Origin: Bacteroidota bacterium
GTDB taxonomy: Bacteria; Bacteroidota; Bacteroidia; Bacteroidales; VadinHA17
Assembly: GCA_011050615.1 (NCBI GenBank)
Contig: DRFJ01000001.1
Coordinates: 1 to 45,624 of the forward strand
DNA: 45,624 nt
Direction: 5' to 3'
The notes under the pieces were generated by a model, which worked only from the letters and a program-made list of their open reading frames with translations, made no database searches and was not told where the DNA came from. Both the position numbers and the translations under genes were made by a program. Below, one piece after another: positions 28,575-36,576 of the stretch. Positions within the stretch are counted from its first letter, which is position 1. Each line of letters begins with the position of its first letter.

Positions 28575-29283
28575 ATGTTCAAAATGAAGATATTAAAATA
28601 CCGGTCATATTTATTCCTGAATAATAATGCTTCACTTCCCATCAGCGGTGCTGATAGTTCTTTTGCAGCACCCTTATCGTTTGATGTCAGTTTAAATGAA
28701 GGTACTGTAACAGTTTCTGATATGTTTGACCTTTACCGCTATGAGAATTTGCTGTATACCATCGAAATGAGCGGGGAGGAAATAGATAGATATCTCGAAT
28801 ATTCTTACAGTCAGTGGTTTAATACACTGTCGGGTCCCGACGGAAATTTGTTTGAAACAGAGATTTATGAAGGGATATACAGGTTTAAAAACAGGACTTA
28901 TAACTTTGATTCTGCCGCCGGTATGGATTATATTGTCGACGTAAGCAAGCCTGACGGGGATAAAATATTTATAGAGTCCTTCCCGGATGGCAGGGTATTT
29001 GAGCATGACAGAAGCTACAGCGTAGCTCTTAGTTCATGCCGTGGAAGTGGGGGGGGGAGATCATCTGTCTCACGCCAGTTCTCTTCAAAATGAAGACTTG
29101 CAAAGCAGGTTATTAAAGTCTACTGATAAAGATCTGCGGTATTATATGATCAGGTGGTTCGAAGAAAATGAGAATATAATAATTGAAACTGACAATAACT
29201 GGTACCTTATACCTGAACACTGGGTGTCGGTAGCAGGTAACAGAGAATATAAGGCACTATTTGATAATTGTAATAACAGATGA
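28575..29283 (+). pseudogene. 5'-nucleotidase C-terminal domain remnant, frameshifted
   Basis: About 230 codons in two frames. Frame 1 (to 29093) gives ISGADSSFAAPLSFDVSLNE, VSDMFDLYRYENLLYTIEMS and SYSVALSSCRGSGGG; frame 2 (to 29283) continues with DHLSHASSLQNEDLQSRL and KSTDKDLRYYMIRWFEENE. Removing one G from the run of nine G at 29049-29057 joins them perfectly into the 5'-nucleotidase C-terminal domain. The metallophosphatase half and the first part of this domain are missing and nothing of them is seen upstream. Probably a decayed gene; a sequencing error or slippage could explain the frame break but not the missing N-terminus. Confidence 0.75.
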
Positions 29284-29284
29284 A

Positions 29285-30403
29285 ATGAAGCATAATATAA
29301 TGAAAACCAGATTGGGAATAACAGTTCTATTACTTGTTATAGGATTTTTTGTCTCCTCATACTCAGTTGTATGCGATGATAACAAACCGAAAGGCCCTGA
29401 AGGCAGGGCGAAAAATGTAATTTTAATGATAGGTGACGGTATGGGTATAACCCAGGTTTCAGGGACTATGACAGTCAGCGGAAATAAACTGAATATGACC
29501 ACCACAAAAAACATAGGTTTTGCCAGAACCCAGTCTTATGATAATTATGTTACTGATTCAGCTGCAGGAGGTACTGCAATTGCTTCGGGAAAGAAAACAC
29601 GTAATGGCATGATAGGCATGGGGCCGGACAGTATCAATGTTGAGCCAATAACTGAATTGTTGAGGAGAAAGAAAAAGATGTCATACGGGTTGGTAAGTAC
29701 AAGTGCTGTTACCCATGCAACACCGGCATCATTTGTCGCTCATAATATCAACAGAAATGATTATGAGGGAATAGCCCTTGATTTTGTAAGATACCAGCCC
29801 GATGTATTTATCGGGGGAGGGAAATCAAATTTTGTTAAGAGGAGAGATCAGAGAAACCTGGTAAAGGTTCTTGAAAATGATGGATATGAGGTTGTTTTTA
29901 CCATGGAAGACCTGCTGAAGGTTAAAACTGAAAAAGTAGCCGGTTTGCTTGCCGATGGTCATCTCCCAAGGTACTCTGAAGGACGGGATTACATGTTGGC
30001 CGAAGCCACAAATGCAGCTTTAGGAATTCTTAGCCGTAACGATAATGGTTTTTTTCTGATGGTGGAAGGATCACAGATAGACTGGGGCGGGCATGATAAT
30101 AATCCCCAGTATGTTATTGAAGAAACCTATGATTTTGACCTTGCCGTTGGTGTGGCTCTGCAGTTTGCAGCAAGAGATAAGAATACACTGATAATAGTAA
30201 CCGCTGATCATGAAACAGGAGGCATGGCCCTTACGGGTGGTAATCTTGAAGACCGGTCAGTTCTTGCGAGTTTCTCAACTAACGGGCATACAGGGGTGGT
30301 AGTTCCGGTATTCTCCTTTGGACCCGGAGCCGAAAACTTCACAGGTTTTTTCGATAATACAGAATATTATGTGAAAATAAAAGAAACTCTCAGAGTACGC
30401 TAG
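29285..30403 (+). CDS. Alkaline phosphatase, secreted
   Basis: 372 residues from the ATG at 29285, the first after the remnant's stop; ATG 29300 is the alternative. The signal peptide is TRLGITVLLLVIGFFVSSYS. Catalytic motifs: NVILMIGDGMGITQVSG (metal-binding Asp), TDSAAGGTAIASGKKT (Ser nucleophile), EGSQIDWGGHDN and VTADHETGGMALTGG (zinc ligands). All are intact, so it should release phosphate from phosphomonoesters in the periplasm. Following directly on the 5'-nucleotidase remnant, it suggests a former phosphate-scavenging pair. Confidence 0.92.
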   Translation: MKHNIMKTRLGITVLLLVIGFFVSSYSVVCDDNKPKGPEGRAKNVILMIGDGMGITQVSGTMTVSGNKLNMTTTKNIGFARTQSYDNYVTDSAAGGTAIASGKKTRNGMIGMGPDSINVEPITELLRRKKKMSYGLVSTSAVTHATPASFVAHNINRNDYEGIALDFVRYQPDVFIGGGKSNFVKRRDQRNLVKVLENDGYEVVFTMEDLLKVKTEKVAGLLADGHLPRYSEGRDYMLAEATNAALGILSRNDNGFFLMVEGSQIDWGGHDNNPQYVIEETYDFDLAVGVALQFAARDKNTLIIVTADHETGGMALTGGNLEDRSVLASFSTNGHTGVVVPVFSFGPGAENFTGFFDNTEYYVKIKETLRVR

Positions 30404-30440
30404 GAAGAGATTAAACCGGAAATAATTTTCATGTATTGAT

Positions 30441-31310
30441 ATGAAATTGAAAACTGTTGGCATACCGTACCTGCTACTAATTGCCCTGCTGTCCTTAAAT
30501 GCAATGCTTAAATCCCAGGATATTAAAACTCTTGAGATAGATTCTCAACTGCCCATCAGCCCCTTACTCTATGAAATATCAGGTATGTGTTTTTATAATG
30601 ATAAGATATATGCCCTGAATGATGGGGGAAACGGTTCATATATATTCAAACTTGATATTGAAACAGGTAAACTGGAAGAAAAGTACAGGATCCGTGATAT
30701 ACGCAATAAGGATTGGGAAGAACTTTCAATATTTGGTGCTTATCTTTATATAGGAGATTTTGGTAATAACAGTGGAAAAAGGAGTGACATGGTTATATAC
30801 AGGGTAAAGATTGACAGCCTGCATTACCCTGATCCGCCTATTCTTACCACGGGGCTTGAATATCTCCTGAAGAAAAAAGCAAAGGTGCGTAAAAGTGATA
30901 ATGAATGGGATTGCGAGGCAATGACGGTAAACTCTGATGGAATATATTGTTTTTCAAAAAACAGGAAAGACCTGACTACAAATCTTTATTATGTCAGGGA
31001 GGGTATTAACAATATCCTGAGCCCGCTAGCTTCATTTGATCCGGGTTTCCTGGTAACAGGCGCTTATTATTACGGCAGTGGAAGATCTTTGTTTCTATGT
31101 GGCTATTACAATAATGAAACTTACCTGGTGCAGTTCAAAAATACTGATGGTGTAAGTATAGCCGGCCGATACGACAAATATATTTTGCCCGAATTAAAAT
31201 ACACACAGGTAGAATCCGTTTTTGTCAGGGGAAATTATCTTTACCTTGCATCTGAAAAGACAGCGATACGACAGGCAATTTACAGGATCAGTCTTTCCAG
31301 TCTTGATTAA
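30441..31310 (+). CDS. Predicted secreted protein, possibly a beta-propeller
   Basis: 289 residues with a signal peptide (MKLKTVGIPYLLLIALLSLN, cleavage near SQ). It is beta-rich with repeated hydrophobic/aromatic strands: YEISGMCFYNDKIYALNDGG, DWEELSIFGAYLYIGDFGNN, WDCEAMTVNSDGIYCFSKNR and YTQVESVFVRGNYLYLASEK. Four such blocks at about 50-80 residue spacing suggest a beta-propeller. I recognise no enzyme motif. It ends 1 nt before the QueE start codon region, so it is probably cotranscribed with queE; no functional link is evident. Confidence 0.7.
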   Translation: MKLKTVGIPYLLLIALLSLNAMLKSQDIKTLEIDSQLPISPLLYEISGMCFYNDKIYALNDGGNGSYIFKLDIETGKLEEKYRIRDIRNKDWEELSIFGAYLYIGDFGNNSGKRSDMVIYRVKIDSLHYPDPPILTTGLEYLLKKKAKVRKSDNEWDCEAMTVNSDGIYCFSKNRKDLTTNLYYVREGINNILSPLASFDPGFLVTGAYYYGSGRSLFLCGYYNNETYLVQFKNTDGVSIAGRYDKYILPELKYTQVESVFVRGNYLYLASEKTAIRQAIYRISLSSLD

Positions 31311-31311
31311 T

Positions 31312-31935
31312 ATGAAACATGAATCAGAAAATACTGGTATTTACCTTCCTCTCGTTGAGCAGTTTTATTCAATCCAGGGAGAAGGGTTTCACACAGGCAG
31401 GGCTGCCTATTTTGTACGTATTGGTGGCTGTGATGTAGGTTGCAACTGGTGTGATACTAAATTTGCCTGGGATCCTGATTCCTGGGAGTTGACACATATT
31501 GATTCAATAATTAAATGTATAGCTGGTTCAGGTGCTGATTCGGTGCTTGTAACAGGAGGGGAGCCTTTGATGTATAACCTGGAACCTTTTTGCCGTGAAG
31601 TGAAGAAATTGAATATAAAAACTTATCTTGAAACTTCAGGATCCCATGAATTAACAGGTATATGGGACTGGATATGCCTTTCTCCGAAAAAAAACCTGCC
31701 CCCAATTGAAGATATTTGCGTTTTGGCAGGGGAATTGAAGGTAATAATTGAAGATGAGAATGATTTTAGCTGGGCCGAGAAATATAAAGAAATGGTAGCT
31801 CCCGGATGTAAATTATACCTGCAGCCGGAATGGAGCAGCCATAAGATAATAATGCCTTCACTTGTTGAATACGTTAAAAAACATAGCGAATGGTTAATTT
31901 CACTGCAAAGTCACAAATTCATGGGAATACCTTGA
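31312..31935 (+). CDS. queE: 7-carboxy-7-deazaguanine synthase
   Basis: 207 residues from the ATG at 31312 (MKHESEN). A radical-SAM enzyme turning 6-carboxytetrahydropterin into 7-carboxy-7-deazaguanine for queuosine. The start EQFYSIQGEGFHTGRAAYFV is diagnostic of QueE; Cys40, Cys44 and Cys47 of CDVGCNWC bind the 4Fe-4S cluster, VTGGEPLM is the GGE motif. The upstream-open frame to 31222 overlaps the preceding gene and is not credible. No other queuosine gene is in the window. The next gene overlaps its end. Confidence 0.93.
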   Translation: MKHESENTGIYLPLVEQFYSIQGEGFHTGRAAYFVRIGGCDVGCNWCDTKFAWDPDSWELTHIDSIIKCIAGSGADSVLVTGGEPLMYNLEPFCREVKKLNIKTYLETSGSHELTGIWDWICLSPKKNLPPIEDICVLAGELKVIIEDENDFSWAEKYKEMVAPGCKLYLQPEWSSHKIIMPSLVEYVKKHSEWLISLQSHKFMGIP

Positions 31936-33869
31936 TTAGCCTCTTAAGGGCGGTATTATTGTTATTTCTAATAAGTCAACCCTTCACATCACTGTCACAG
32001 GATCTTCATACCAGTTCAAACAGGGCCTTAAAATCATATAATTATGGAAGGGAAGCATACGATTTCTTAAACTATAAGGAAGCCGAGAGTCATCTTCTGA
32101 ACGCAGTAGAATATGATCCCGGTTTTATAGAAGCATATATAATGCTGGCTGAGCTGTCAAGAGATATGCTTAATTATACGCAATCAGCTTATGCCTACCG
32201 CGAAGCTATGCTTATTGATTCAGTTTTTTTTGTTCCCGCCTGGTTCGGTTATGGTGAGGTATTGTTTATGCTTGGAAATTATGAGGAAGCAAGAAGCAAG
32301 TTTATATTATATCTGGAACTGGGAGGGAAAAATTCAGTTAATTCAGGGAAGGCAAGGAAATACATAAGAGATTGCAATTTTGCTATTGAGGCCATGTTAA
32401 AACCCGTTAATTTCAACCCGGTTAACATGGGTGAGGCTATAAATACAGGTGATGACGAATACTGGCCGGCCATAACAGTTGATGACAATCTGCTGCTTTT
32501 TACACGCCAAAAAAGGTCAAGAAGTCGAAGTCTGCTGGGAACTGAAATGCAGGAAGATTTTTATTACAGTTATCGTGTTGATGGAAACTGGACTCTTGCC
32601 AGAAATGCCGGGTCTCCTTTGAATACATCATACAATGAGGGCGCACAAACACTCGAGACGGGCGGAAACTACATGTATTTCACAGCCTGTAACCGTGAAG
32701 ACGGGAAGGGAGGCTGTGATATATACTATTCAGCCAGAACCGGTAGTGGCTGGAAACAGGGGATAAATATAGGAGGACCTGTCAATACCAGTTACTGGGA
32801 ATCGCAGCCCTCACTATCCTCAGATGGTTCAATGTTATTCTTTGTCAGTAACCGCCCGGGGGGCTTTGGAGGAATGGATATCTGGCTAAGCAAGCAGGTA
32901 AAAGACGGACGCTGGTCGGAACCTGTTAATCTTGGAAATACTATCAATACCCCGGGAGATGAAATGTCTCCCTTCATACATTTTGATGGCAAGACTCTCT
33001 ATTTCTCGTCTAATGGAAGACCATGCATGGGAGGATTTGATGTTTTTATGTCTCGTCTAAAAGCCGACAGTACATGGTCAGAACCTGAAAACCTTGGATA
33101 TCCAATAAACACACAGACCGACGAGATAGGCCTGGTAATTAATTCATCAGGCGAAGTTGCCTATTTTTCTTCCAAAATAAACCCGATGAAAGGCAGAGAC
33201 CTTTATTATTTTGAGATGCCTGAATCGCTCAGGCCTGATCCTGTAGCCTATCTTAAAGGAAAAGTAATTGACAGGATAACGGGTCAGGAACTGAGGGCTG
33301 AATATGAACTCATTAATCTCAGTACAAAGAACAGGCTTGTGCGGTCATTTACAGATTCAGAAGGTAATTTCCTTGTCTGCCTTCCCGCAGGCCATAATTA
33401 CGGGATAAATGTAAGCAGGGAGGCTTACCTTTTCCATTCTGAAAATTTCATGCTGGAAGGTGTACACAGTAAGCTTGAACCATATGAGAAAACTATATTA
33501 CTCAGCCCGATCCAGGTTGGTCAGCAAATGACACTTCATAATATATTCTTTGCCTTCGATTCCTGGGAACTCAGGGAAGAATCATTGCACGAGTTGGAGA
33601 AACTGTATAAGCTCCTCGCCGATAACCAGGGACTGACCGTTGAAATAGGTGGTCATACAGATTCAACAGGCACTGATGAACATAATCTTGTACTGTCGGA
33701 AAAGAGGGCCCTTGTGGTGCGTGATTATCTCATAAAAAGAGGTGTATCCCCCGGGCGCCTGTATTATAAAGGATATGGTGAAAAGCTACCCCTGTACGAT
33801 AACGACAGCGAAGAGGGCAAGCGAAAAAACAGGCGTACCGAAATACGCATCCTGAAAATCTCGGAATAA
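31890..33869 (+). CDS. PorE-like envelope protein (TPR, PD40, CRD, OmpA domains)
   Basis: 659 residues. Signal peptide in LISLLRAVLLLFLISQPFTS; TPRs (about 45-165, e.g. YKEAESHLLNAVEYDPGF); six-bladed PD40 propeller (about 180-440, e.g. SLSSDGSMLFFVSNRPGGFG); a carboxypeptidase-regulatory-like domain (about 455-530); OmpA-like peptidoglycan-binding domain (about 550-655, IGGHTDSTGTDEHNLVLSEK). This order matches PorE, a type IX secretion system protein tied to peptidoglycan, but Bacteroidota carry many such paralogs. The ATG at 31890 overlaps queE by 46 nt; a TTG at 31932 would give a TTGA overlap and a shorter signal peptide. Confidence 0.85.
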   Translation: MVNFTAKSQIHGNTLISLLRAVLLLFLISQPFTSLSQDLHTSSNRALKSYNYGREAYDFLNYKEAESHLLNAVEYDPGFIEAYIMLAELSRDMLNYTQSAYAYREAMLIDSVFFVPAWFGYGEVLFMLGNYEEARSKFILYLELGGKNSVNSGKARKYIRDCNFAIEAMLKPVNFNPVNMGEAINTGDDEYWPAITVDDNLLLFTRQKRSRSRSLLGTEMQEDFYYSYRVDGNWTLARNAGSPLNTSYNEGAQTLETGGNYMYFTACNREDGKGGCDIYYSARTGSGWKQGINIGGPVNTSYWESQPSLSSDGSMLFFVSNRPGGFGGMDIWLSKQVKDGRWSEPVNLGNTINTPGDEMSPFIHFDGKTLYFSSNGRPCMGGFDVFMSRLKADSTWSEPENLGYPINTQTDEIGLVINSSGEVAYFSSKINPMKGRDLYYFEMPESLRPDPVAYLKGKVIDRITGQELRAEYELINLSTKNRLVRSFTDSEGNFLVCLPAGHNYGINVSREAYLFHSENFMLEGVHSKLEPYEKTILLSPIQVGQQMTLHNIFFAFDSWELREESLHELEKLYKLLADNQGLTVEIGGHTDSTGTDEHNLVLSEKRALVVRDYLIKRGVSPGRLYYKGYGEKLPLYDNDSEEGKRKNRRTEIRILKISE

Positions 33870-33886
33870 ACTTGAAAAAAGAAAGA

Positions 33887-33911
33887 AAGAGCACCTCCAG
33901 AGGGTGCTCTT
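33887..33911. terminator. Bidirectional rho-independent terminator
   Basis: AGAGCACC (888-895) pairs with GGTGCTCT (903-910) around a 7-nt loop. On the minus strand the stem is followed by TTTCTTTCTTTTTT, so it mainly ends the kinase-like operon; on the plus strand it lies 18 nt after the PorE-like gene. Confidence 0.75.
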
Positions 33912-33964
33912 ATACCCATTCTTGTGGCAGACATATTAAACAGGAGAAAGGATTTTGTTTATTA

Positions 33965-34792
33965 TCAGATTGCGATTTTGGATGTAATATGTTCAGAATT
34001 TCCTTCCTTCATAATATTGGGTTCCGGAACTGAGAAATACATAGCAGTCCCATTAACCCCGTTTGGCCGTATCCAAAGCTCTCCATTCATGCTTTCTATC
34101 AGCTTGCGCGAAAGTATGAATGATACGGTATTGAAAGTACTCTGGTGTTTACCCAAGTACATGGTAAGGTTGTCACAGGCAAGCAATTCCCGATTTTTTG
34201 TGTAAGCATTACCTGAATCAATTACGTAAAATTCAACCCTGTTTTTTTTCCTGGAGTAACCCATTTTAATGTAACCTGATTCTGTGTTCTCAAAGGCATT
34301 GAAAAAAAGATTTTTTAAAACCCGACCTATTTTCTCTTTATCAATGAATATTGAATCATCTTCTCCGGATCTTTCATCAAGCAGGAGTGTAAGCTTGTTC
34401 TTGTCGAACCTGCTGATGGAGTTATTTATATCATCAAGAAGATCTTTGAGCAGCTCTTTAAGTTTACAATTAGTGATAGTGGATCTGGGAACATCTGAAT
34501 CGATCAGTGCCGAATCAAGGAAATTATCAAACAGTGTAATCAGCTGGTCACATGAATTCATGATATGTTTGTTATATTCATTCTTCTGTTCAACCGTGCA
34601 GTTATCATTATTGCTCAGGAAGGTAAACGCGACTATTGAGTTCATGTAGGTGCGCACTTCATGAGACAGGCCTGTCAGTATGGACGGTGTGTTTAACATA
34701 CTATTTTGCTGTAATGGACCTATCTCTTCTGATTTTAGATTATCAGCCCCTTTTGATCCCTTTTCCGTATCTTGCCCATAAGTCATAAACAT
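33965..34792 (-). CDS. Histidine-kinase-like protein with degenerate ATP-binding boxes
   Basis: 275 residues, no membrane segment or sensor domain. The HisKA H-box is present (GLSHEVRTYMNSIVAF, His44, with Tyr where Pro is usual). In the ATPase domain the N box is fair (NLFFNAFENTESGYIKMGY, Asn165), but the G1 box DxGxG is replaced by IDSGNAYTKN and the G2 glycines of the usual GTGLGL are lost (STFNTVSFILSRKLIESM). It therefore may bind ATP poorly and be a pseudokinase or phosphotransfer scaffold. It starts 21 nt after the TPR membrane protein on the same strand. No response regulator is nearby. Confidence 0.75.
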   Translation of the reverse strand: MFMTYGQDTEKGSKGADNLKSEEIGPLQQNSMLNTPSILTGLSHEVRTYMNSIVAFTFLSNNDNCTVEQKNEYNKHIMNSCDQLITLFDNFLDSALIDSDVPRSTITNCKLKELLKDLLDDINNSISRFDKNKLTLLLDERSGEDDSIFIDKEKIGRVLKNLFFNAFENTESGYIKMGYSRKKNRVEFYVIDSGNAYTKNRELLACDNLTMYLGKHQSTFNTVSFILSRKLIESMNGELWIRPNGVNGTAMYFSVPEPNIMKEGNSEHITSKIAI

Positions 34793-34813
34793 ATCCTTTG
34801 GTTAACTGATGTT

Positions 34814-35551
34814 TTAATCAATTTTTCTTAATAATTTCCTTGCTTCTTTTTTATGCCTGTTTTCTGAGTTAATTATATCCGCCAGCAGCTTTTTTGAAAT
34901 ATCTTCCTCACCTGTCTGCAAATAGCATACAGCAAGGTAAAACCTGGCGTCCTCTATAAAGAGGTTGTCATTATCGTCAACAACTTTACTGAAGGATCCT
35001 ATGGCTTCTTCATACTGGCTGATTTTCATATGGGATGAGCCCTTCATAAACTCAACCTGCATATCTGAATCAACGATCATGTTAAACCACTCAATAGCTT
35101 CTGTATAATCACCGGCATTGTAATACTCGGTTGCCCTTGTATATGCTTCATCAATACTTGTTGAAGAAGAACGTGTTACTGACAAGGGAACATACTCGGG
35201 GGTATACTTTTCGGCAATATTCACATCAGCATTATTTATAAGGCTGTACAGGCCAATGGAAGCGATTAGGATGAGGCCTGCAAACACTGCAGCATATTGT
35301 ACAAGCTGCTTGGCAGCGACCTTTCTTTTATCAGCAGCCTTCCTGTGTCGTGCCTCGGCCTTCATTAAAATTTGCCTGAAAGCAATCGCATCCTGGTTTT
35401 CAAGATGACTGTTAATTTTCCTCCGTAACTCAAGCTCTTTCTTTAAGCCCGGGTTACCTTCAAGTTCCGCCTCAAACCATTTTTTTTCGGCGTTTTGCAT
35501 ATTCCCCTCAAGGTACTTTTCGAGAAAACGGTTGAACTCAATTTTTTTCAT
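34814..35551 (-). CDS. TPR membrane protein with anti-sigma-like layout
   Basis: 245 residues. A cytoplasmic part (1-82) begins KKIEFNRFLEKYLEGNMQNA and WFEAELEGNPGLKKELELRR, resembling the helical N-terminus of Bacteroidota anti-sigma factors; one membrane helix follows (about 84-104, QYAAVFAGLILIASIGLYSL), then about three TPRs outside (e.g. AYTRATEYYNAGDYTEAIEW, from 134). Such proteins hold an ECF sigma factor at the membrane. The sigma gene lies 4 kb away in the same cluster, so pairing is inferred, not shown. The ten-repeat array ends 29 nt upstream of the start codon. Confidence 0.72.
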   Translation of the reverse strand: MKKIEFNRFLEKYLEGNMQNAEKKWFEAELEGNPGLKKELELRRKINSHLENQDAIAFRQILMKAEARHRKAADKRKVAAKQLVQYAAVFAGLILIASIGLYSLINNADVNIAEKYTPEYVPLSVTRSSSTSIDEAYTRATEYYNAGDYTEAIEWFNMIVDSDMQVEFMKGSSHMKISQYEEAIGSFSKVVDDNDNLFIEDARFYLAVCYLQTGEEDISKKLLADIINSENRHKKEARKLLRKID

Positions 35552-35580
35552 GATTTGTTATATTTCATCTTAATAATATT

Positions 35581-35988
35581 TTTCCACATTAAATCCTGAC
35601 GGTTACACTACAGGCATAATATTCTATATTAAATCCTGACAGTTACACTATAGGTCTAATATTTCCACATTAAATCCTGACATTTGCACCAAGGGCATAA
35701 TACACCACATTAAATCCTGACAGTTACACTATAGGTCTAATATTTCCACATTAAATCCTGACATTTGCACCAAGGGCATAATACACCACATTAAATCCTG
35801 ACGGTTACACTATAGGTATAACATTTCTACATTAAATCCTGGATGGTCACACTATAGGTGTAATATTTCCACATTAAATCCTGGATGGTCACACTATAGG
35901 TGTAATATTTCTACATCAAATCCTGACAGTTACACTACAGGCATAATATTCTATATTAGATCCTGACGGTTACACTATGGGTATGTTA
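35581..35988. repeat. Tandem array of ten 40-42 bp direct repeats with dyads
   Basis: The anchor AAATCCTG (or a one-base variant) recurs at 35591, 35631, 35672, 35712, 35753, 35793, 35834, 35876, 35918 and 35958, a period of 40-42 bp with no unique spacers. Most units carry an imperfect dyad TTACAC-TATAG-GTnTAA; units seven and eight are almost identical, and an 81-bp two-unit block (from about 35641 and 35722) is duplicated, signs of recent expansion. It is not coding in any frame. It abuts the start of the TPR/kinase-like operon, so it could be a phased operator array. Confidence 0.9.
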
Positions 35989-36214
35989 CAGATATTGTCA
36001 GTTCTATCTGCCTCACCAATGCTTCAATTGCTTTCGCATACTTTACTTCATCAATGCTTGGAAGCATTTCCTCTTATATGCCGCATAAATATATCTGAAT
36101 TATGACATATTTAGACTGCCTTTACACCCCTCCGGTTTCGCAATAACCACAGGATCCCGGTTAAACCGGTTCAGAATATTTTACAGTTCGCTGTATTTCC
36201 TTTATTTTCTCTTA
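35989..36214. other. Spacer between repeat array and GG peptide gene
   Basis: No credible gene is seen. A 30-codon minus-strand frame (35975-36067, MLPSIDEVKYAKAIEALVRQ...) begins just after an AGAGG stretch and runs into the last repeat unit; it is too short to call. A perfect palindrome CCGGTT-A-AACCGG sits at 36157-36169, downstream of the GG peptide; it has no T tract, so it is a weak terminator or a protein site. Confidence 0.45.
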
Positions 36215-36355
36215 TTAAATCTCAGGTTCTGTGACTGGAGGAATAGTCATTCCTTTTTCGCCATCTGAGTCTCCGCCACGTACAAGTATCATTTCTTCGT
36301 CTGAAAGTGTAAATTCATTAAATTTTTCCAGCTCAATTTGATTCAGTTTTTTCAT
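36215..36355 (-). CDS. Double-glycine leader peptide (putative exported peptide)
   Basis: 46 residues. The leader MKKLNQIELEKFNEFTLSDE continues as EMILVRGG (Gly27-Gly28), matching the Bacteroidota GG leader pattern: Lys-rich start, spaced ELE/F residues, LSDEEM and a double glycine. C39 peptidases cut after such GG sites. The 18-residue core DSDGEKGMTIPPVTEPEI is acidic and Pro-rich with no Cys, Ser-rich or hydrophobic stretch, so neither a lanthipeptide nor a membrane bacteriocin by eye. A C39-ABC exporter lies 4 kb away in the same cluster. It diverges from the CHAT gene. Reading frame and leader are seen; export is inferred. Confidence 0.78.
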   Translation of the reverse strand: MKKLNQIELEKFNEFTLSDEEMILVRGGDSDGEKGMTIPPVTEPEI

Positions 36356-36512
36356 CGTACTAATTTTTTGGTTACACAATTAATAAATCGGGTTATTGTC
36401 ATGTTACATTTATACATGTCGTTTTGACCTTGTTTGTGACATGAAAATCGAGACTTTTTTTATGTTATTTTCTAAATGCAAGTTAACCAGTAAGATGAAT
36501 TAAGATTTTTTT

Positions 36513-36543
36513 TTGGCTTTTAGAGTTCTTATATGGATATTTG
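36513..36543 (+). promoter_or_regulatory. Putative promoter of the TPR-CHAT gene
   Basis: TTG (36513-36515), a 20-nt spacer and GATATTTG (36536-36543, 7 of 8 to TAnnTTTG) lie 34 nt before the start codon. Confidence 0.5.
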
Positions 36544-36576
36544 GAAACACAGAGTGAAAATCTTAACTCGTAAATA

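Noticed and set aside
31222..31311. Extended N-terminus of QueE
   Set aside because: It overlaps the previous gene by 90 nt and the family signature starts after the ATG at 31312.
35581..35988. CRISPR array
   Set aside because: Units are contiguous with no unique spacers, they vary in sequence, and no cas genes are present.
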